In this document: positions 57,901 through 64,000 of the stretch, piece by piece
Position numbering within the stretch: the first letter of the stretch is position 1
How the letters are laid out: every line of letters starts with the position of its first letter
Source: Phyto melanocephala
Taxonomy: Eukaryota; Arthropoda; Insecta; Diptera; Rhinophoridae
NCBI GenBank assembly: GCA_941918925.1
Contig: OW799236.1
Location: 69,654,465 to 69,718,464, forward strand
Direction: 5' to 3'
DNA: 64,000 bases
Made by a program: the position numbers and the translations under genes
Notes under the pieces: generated by a model
Seen by the model: only the letters and a program-made list of their open reading frames with translations
Databases searched by the model: none
What the model was told of the DNA's origin: nothing

Positions 57901-59799
57901 GTTTCTTAAATTCACTTCGACCTCCTGATCCACAGGGAGCACCACAAGGCCCACAGTGTAGTGACGCGTAGTAAACTAACACGATAAACAACCAACCTTT
58001 TTTGACTACAATCAATAGTATTCTTATATTTTTTTCCTTCAACCCTTCAACCAATTACTTACCTAAAAGATAAACACAAAATAACAAAATTGTATTAATT
58101 GTTCAAAAAATACTCATGTTTACAATAATATTTTTTTAATTTATGCTTAAACAAAAAACATTGTTTGTTATATTAATATATGTGCACAGCAAACAGCGGC
58201 TTTTAAAAAAATAACTTTACACTTTTAAACAAATAATAAAAAAAACATTTTATTGTTATTTTAATAATATATTAAATGTTAAATAATGAATATATTTAAT
58301 AAATTTGTTTTACAAACCTTTAACCAGCTTTATTAAGAAATCAATAAAATAATTACAGTTTAAAAATTAAAAAAGGAATTAATCAGTCTGTTAAAAAAGA
58401 CCATAAAAACTGTATATTTTTTTTACAATATTTAATTTATTATAAAAATTTTTTAATATAAAACATTTTGTTTATCTATTATTATAGTACTGAAAAATAG
58501 CAAAAACAAAAGACAAAACAAATAATTTCCCTCCATATCCGCCTTGTGTTAATGGCCACAATGTTCACGCTAAACATTTACATAAATTCATATAACTTTT
58601 TTATTTCTGTAAATGTTTTATGCATATTTCGTTAAAAAAAATTCAATATTTTATATAATGTTATACATCCTCTTTATATCTATAAAGAATTTATTTCTTT
58701 TATATGTCCTCCCTATTCAAATTATGCAGAGCAGACTTTGTAATTTTGTTTTGAAATATTTATGTGTTTTTAATTCTGTGCTTTTAAAATTTCATAGGTT
58801 TTTATTTTAATAAACAATAACATCATGTTTTGTAATTTAAATACAATAATAGATAATGTTGTTGTTATTATTTTTTTCTTTGTCTGCAAAGTATTAAATA
58901 AATATTAAACAATACTTTGAATGTAGATAGAATTTTCATGCATAATGACCAGGATGTACAAACAAGCAGCGAAATTTTTTTTAAAACATTCGTTTGGACT
59001 TTGGGATTGGAGTTTATGTGTTTTTCAACTTGAGCATAAATTTAAATTATAAACATGTTTTTAAGTGCTCAAAGATTTTCCAAGTATAAACAGAATAACT
59101 AAATAAAGACAATAATATCCCATAAGAACGATTTAGGATTATTGGCTAAAAGAAAAAAAAAACGCTTAATTAAAAACATTGTTGTGTTATAGCATTGTTC
59201 ATATAAAATCTGGTTATTTTTTTATAAAATATTATTTTCAAGGATTGTTCGTTAATTGTGGTGTTCTTTTCAATAAGATGAGCCTATAGCCAGCATTATT
59301 AACTTCGCAGTTTCAAAAACAAACAATAAAACCTAATAATAAGTGAGTAATTTTCAACATATGGTACTGAGTTACAATATTTTTAAATCTTGATTCTACT
59401 TATTTTATAAAGTTACTAAAGAACCTGGACCGCTCTGCTGCCCCAGCAATTAATATTACATTACATTACATACGAGGGTATCACTGACCCTTCCCCTCCT
59501 TTCCAATTCTAAACAGAATGACCAAATGTCGTTGTACATATAAGAAATTATGACCCTTTATTTTTACTAAAAAATTATAATATGAAAAATGGAGGGCATT
59601 TGGTTGATATTTCTAATATAGGAAAATCTAAATTCCTTATCTCCGGAACCACTGCGCCGATTTATTTACTTTACAGAAGCCAAATGCCGACTATTAACAA
59701 CGTACTTACCCTAAAATTTTGGTTGTAATAGGTGAACCCGTTTCCGTAGTTAGTGGTGACATCAAAGTGTTCACTTTTTTTACACTTAACACGACAGTG

Positions 59800-60690
59800 T
59801 AAAAGGTTATATATGGGTTTGTCATTCCATGTGAAATTTCTACAATATTAATTTCCGACCTCATTAAGTATATATTTTTTTAAAGCTGATGAATAGGGGA
59901 GTCGTTTAAGCATTGTCCATTTGTTCTTGTGTATGTTGAAATCAACATTTTGAAGCCCCCGACATCTCCAAGTTTCATCAGAAGTCCAAAAAAAAAAAAA
60001 AAATTTTAAATATTTGAATACAGATTAGTATTGAAAATCAGCATAATCGCTCCAAAACTTTCTGAGATATGAGCAAATAAACACGACTGCCTCAGTTGTT
60101 TCACTTATATTTACCACAAAAATTAAATCTTTCCAGCCCAAAGATAATCGATAGACACAGCTGTTACTGTTTGGTATAACTCTGGAGATATTTATGAAAA
60201 ATGTTGGATAAATTGCTCACTAATCGGCATAGTTACAGTCAAAAATTATTTGAAAAAATATATATTTTTTTCAATATATAAAATTTTGTCAAAATAGTAG
60301 ATAATTTTATAACACGCCTAACATACCCACTTATAAGCAGCAATCTCAGAAATTATTTCTAAGAAAAACTAACTAATCGGTTTTAAGTCAACTGAGATAT
60401 AATAACCAGAGTGCAACTGTTTCGGTGCTTTTCCTAAAATTTTCAAACGAAAATCGACAATTTTTCAGTTCATACACAACCGAGAGAGCCAATATGGGTA
60501 TTAAATGAAAGGACTTGAGTATTAGAATATAGTTGGCTATGAAAAGAGAAAAATCCAAGATGGAGTCCTAGATTAAATTGCGAATATATGAGTCAAATAT
60601 AGTGGTTATGGCTTTATCCCCTTAAACCCCCACAATATTGGTATCAAATAAAAAGGCTTTGCCAGTACAATGCAGTTAACTATTAAACTA
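59800..60690 (+). repeat. dispersed ~0.9 kb repeat, second copy
   Basis: Collinear with 45545-46450 over the blocks listed there, including CCATGTGAAATTTCTACAAT, AGATATGAGCAAATAAACAC and ATTGGTATCAAATAAAAAGG. Diverged; non-coding. Confidence 0.6.
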
Positions 60691-61039
60691 TTAGTTGAAC
60701 AAACTAACACCATATGTTGCTTTTATTAATTGTTTTCACACCATTTGGCTGAACAAGGTATCAAGTATATTTCTACTTAAAATTGTTTAAAGATTATTAA
60801 AAAATGTATAGTTATTTTATTTTTTTCATATAACTTAAAGATTTCTACTTTAAAATTTTTTGTAAACCTGTATTAAGTATTTGCATACGGCCATTTGTGT
60901 TAAGGAGGTCCATTTTATAGTAAATTTATCAAACATAAACGAAAAACAAAAACATATATTTTTTTTTTTTGGAAATTGAGTTGGTGTGCGCAAAGTGGCA
61001 CAGTGGTCACTCTTGACTATAAATTTTCAATTTCAATTT

Positions 61040-61240
61040 ATAGTATATTTTTGCATTTTTTGCGTCTTCTATTTTGGCAAGCAACACATCGTACATAATT
61101 TAGCAGTTTACCAGGTATGTGATCAAATCCGTCTAGTTGTAAACTTTTAACGCGACAAACTAGCAGAGAGTGACAATTGGCTAAAATAAAATCTAGTACT
61201 TGGTCCGTGCTATCTTCTCGATAGGGCGCGTGAATCCGAC
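61040..61240 (-). pseudogene. possible LINE endonuclease fragment
   Basis: The minus-strand frame gives NACRIHAPYREDSTDQVLDF, then ILANCHSLLVCR and LDGFDHIPGKLLNY. The order of a P-Y..S.DQVLDFI phrase followed by DH-P resembles the C-terminal half of LINE apurinic-type endonucleases (..LDLVFTN...SDHxP). It is short with no other supporting domain, so the call is tentative. Confidence 0.3.
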
Positions 61241-62410
61241 AGGCATTTCATATTGACATATCTATCATATATGTGAATAAATAATACCCAACACAATTAT
61301 TTTTCCTTTTTTTTTTAATTGCAATACACTAGTTCATTTCGCCAACTCCACCAATGTATTTATTATATTTTTGCAAAAGAAATGAAATTTTCATTTCATT
61401 TCTGTTCTTTAACTTTTTTCTGAATTCCATCATTTAACGGTTCCTACCGGATTAAAGGAGTCGTATTTTGTTGCTATTATAAATATTATATTGTCGTTCT
61501 AGCGGACCAGCAGAATCTAATTTTTTTTTTTGTCGAACCTGTATTTAAACTCAGCTCTAGACTTTTTTACCATATTTTTAGCTATTGGAATTAGCCACCT
61601 CTCTGTACTGATAAAAAGGCCGTAAAAAATATTGAATCAGGATTTGTATCTAATTTGTTTAACAATATTTTAATGATTATACTTCCTAATGGCTCACTGG
61701 ACTATTTTTTCGTGTATGCAAAATATATGTGAACACCATGGCGGTATCCACAGGAACTCGCTGCAACCCATTTCTAGTAGAGTAATATGTGTACCCCGAA
61801 TATATTGCTTTGCCGAATAATGATGTTTTATTTATTTTTTAATAAGAAAAAATTAGTGTATATTTGCGGTTAAATTTTTCGGTAACCTTAATATTATTAT
61901 AAAAATTCAGCATAGCCGGATTTTGTGTGAACTACACTTTATATAAATTCTACTTATCTTCAGTATTGGGCATTTGGGAATATTATGTCAAGATATATAT
62001 CTGTCAACAAAATTTTGTAACTTCTTTGGCTTTAATAAGCTTGTCGACAACATATCCTTAGGTAAATATATTGTTAAAGTATCCTAATGCAATCACGGTC
62101 TGAGTCTAAGGATTCTAATTGTTTATTTCAAACATTTGATGGACCATTTATAGAACCGTATATATTCTTCTATCTTCAATTGTTTAATGTCTATAATATT
62201 AGAGAGCAAGAAACGTAATCATGGGCCTGTCACTTTTAATACAAAGACAACGGCTTAATTTAATCAGTAACCGTGTTATCTCCCGTACATTTTTATTATT
62301 CTCTTTATTGTTTAGTGAACTTAAACCGTTAATAATAGTAGGATTCGTAAAGCTAAAGCATTAACACACGCAAAGAAAACAACGGTTTTAGTTATCATAA
62401 TCTAAATATA

Positions 62411-62412
<2 letters not shown>

Positions 62413-62486
<74 letters not shown>
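62413..62486. repeat. (TTA)n microsatellite
   Basis: About 24 uninterrupted TTA units. Confidence 0.95.
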
Positions 62487-62487
<1 letters not shown>

Positions 62488-62639
62488 GTTACAGAAAATC
62501 GTAACTGGATGTTATCATTATCTGTTTAACAAAAGTATCAGGCACTTATAACCATATGACCAAAAATGATCATTATGTATATGTACGGGGGATAACGAAG
62601 CAAACCTCTTTCATAAACGGGTCCTTTTTCGACTCCCCT

Positions 62640-63480
62640 TCGTTACCCAGAGATTACAAGGTTACCCTGATTTCACTCCCGTGCCGTACTTTGTAATCAC
62701 CAGCATCTGCCCCAGACTAATTTCCACCATTGCACTCACATCCAACATGTGCCTGCCAGTGGTACTAAGTATATTGCCAGCCATTGCCGGACATTTGCAA
62801 ACATCATCCTCTATAACCCCGATCCTGTGCGGATAATATTTGAAGTTGCCATGCCCTGCGACTGAAGCAGTTATCCAGCTCAGGGTCCTCCGAATATATC
62901 CAAATATCCTGCCCGCATTTCTGACAAGGGGCCTTTCGAAAGTTATCCGTGGCTGTCTACATGTGGTCATTTTCATCCACCTTCTCACGTTCATAGATTC
63001 CACCCATTGTAGGACTTTCGCCGCACCATCCCATCCCCAAGAGCAACTCTAGGTTCCGGTTCCGCAAAATGCCACAGCAGCTTCCCCTTTTGCAAGTTAG
63101 TCCGCCGCCACATTTCCATCTATGCCAACATGTCCCTTAACTCAGAACATGTCCCTTAACTTCAGAACACATTCGAGTACCAATTTCGAGTTCACATCCG
63201 TACGCTGCACGCATTTACCCACAGACTTGTTATGAAGTGATATGATAATTCTCCTCCCATGCACTTGATCTTCCAGCAAGTGGTCCAACGCGTGCAAAAA
63301 TTCAAGCTTCTCTGCCTGATATACAGGAAATAGGAGAGGTTCAACTCAATTGAATGGACCCCGGCTCCTGCCCTTCCGCCAATAAGGGAACCATCTGTAA
63401 ATATACTGATGTCACTATCCATATACTCATTGTACATGAATTCATCCACATTGATGGATTTTACAATCACATAAAATTAT
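62640..63480 (-). pseudogene. LINE relic: RNase H and C-terminal zinc-knuckle region
   Basis: On the minus strand 63470-63192 reads SDISIFTDGSLIGGRAGAGV and HSIELNLSYFLYI, the first strand and DGS motif of a LINE RNase H domain. 63003-62662 then has LSWITASVAGHGNFKYYPHR, IGVIEDDVCKCPAMAGNILS and AMVEISLGQML. This resembles the LTGHG.F..YL.R.G....C..C tail of I/R1/LOA-group ORF2 proteins. Reading frames change between blocks and stops interrupt, so it is a 5'-truncated dead copy. It is a different lineage from the intact LOA element at 18-23.6 kb (GHGNF versus GHTEL). Confidence 0.65.
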
Positions 63481-64000
63481 AACCTAAAATATTAATTCCC
63501 CACAATCGTAACGAGATAATATGCGACCACAAAATATTCAAAATAATCGGAATATAATTTCACATAACCATAAAATCCTTTTGTAATACTTAAATCGATA
63601 AATAATCATAATTCACAATTTTCCGCTGTTGTGAAAGTAACTTTTTGGCTCGACCAATATTTCGAGCTTTCATATAATAAGATAAAATTAGATAATCCTT
63701 TTATGAGAGTTACCAACAGCCATTATTTTCGGATGACCGGTTAACTATTTCTCAAAAATCATTGGATGGATCTAGAGTTATAAAGTCCTTATTTTTCATT
63801 GATGTAACAGTAAATTGTTTACTTTGCCACAAACTTCTCCCAACTTCAGATACATAAATCATATATATTTTTTTTTATTTCTAAATTTCCAAAATTTTGG
63901 TCACACCACATGAATGAGTGCTTTGGTAACAAGTTTTACCATGAGTCGCTAGATTTTAGGTAAAAACTTTTATTAGATTCACCCACTCAGTCCATGTGAG

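Larger units (their letters stand above)
49633..64000 (+). other. CadN: CadN intron, 5' part (at least 14.4 kb)
   Basis: Starts GTAAGT. It contains a Helitron (50268-50550), a Penelope relic (51040-51780), a foldback element (51799-53142), mariner relics (54575-55220 and 56840-57900), a dispersed repeat (59800-60690), LINE fragments (61040-61240, 62640-63480) and a TTA microsatellite. 53220-54570, 55240-56840 and 57960-59800 are AT-rich with nothing I can assign. No cadherin-encoding sequence was found here. Confidence 0.8.

Noticed and set aside
1..64000. tRNA, rRNA or CRISPR features
   Set aside because: No cloverleaf with B-box-like sequence, no rRNA-like conserved blocks and no regularly spaced direct repeats with unique spacers were seen.

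Overview
The window is 64 kb of AT-rich insect nuclear DNA. It almost certainly comes from a calyptrate fly genome of the blowfly/house-fly type. It covers the middle of one gene, Cadherin-N (CadN), on the + strand. I recognise CadN because the conceptual exons, spliced together, read as continuous cadherin repeats that closely match the Drosophila classical cadherin N as I remember it. Eight coding exons are visible: 3926-4376, 5813-6029, 16462-17247, 25629-25862, 25933-26124, 33891-34081, 37735-37925 and 49443-49632. All have GT/AG boundaries and compatible phases. The first exon and the 3' end of the gene lie outside the window, so no promoter, start codon, transmembrane segment or cytoplasmic tail is present.

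The exons at 33891-34081 and 37735-37925 are a duplicated, mutually exclusive pair, the counterpart of the exon 7 pair of Drosophila CadN. Both are 191 nt, both enter in phase 0 and leave in phase 2, and both encode the same stretch across a cadherin-repeat boundary with 34 of 64 residues identical. Including both or skipping both gives an early stop codon, so only single-exon choices keep the frame open.

Apart from about 2.5 kb of exon, the rest is intron. One intron is only 70 nt; the others range from 1.4 kb to more than 14 kb and are filled by transposable elements of nearly every class. The best preserved is a full-length minus-strand LOA-type LINE (18117-23588). It has two open, overlapping ORFs and a 10-bp target-site duplication, and it lies inside an older jockey/CR1-like reverse-transcriptase relic. 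The most unusual is a foldback element (51799-53142) with a 9-bp target-site duplication, arms made of many short ATTTCAT modules, and a Mutator-like (MULE) transposase fragment in the middle. It sits next to a Penelope-like reverse-transcriptase relic.

Other occupants are Helitrons with TC...CTAG ends (4671-5001, 31227-31724, 35761-36036, 50268-50550) and Harbinger-like MITEs with TTA duplications (10669-11222, 15485-15885). There are several mariner relics (7778-8380, 13050-13640, 39480-40200, 46560-47060, 54575-55220, 56840-57900). Three copies of a 1-2 kb dispersed repeat family occur, two of them inverted around 7.6-13.8 kb. Further LINE debris lies at the right end. I found no second host gene, tRNA, rRNA or CRISPR array. 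Homology calls are from recognition of motifs only; no search was run.
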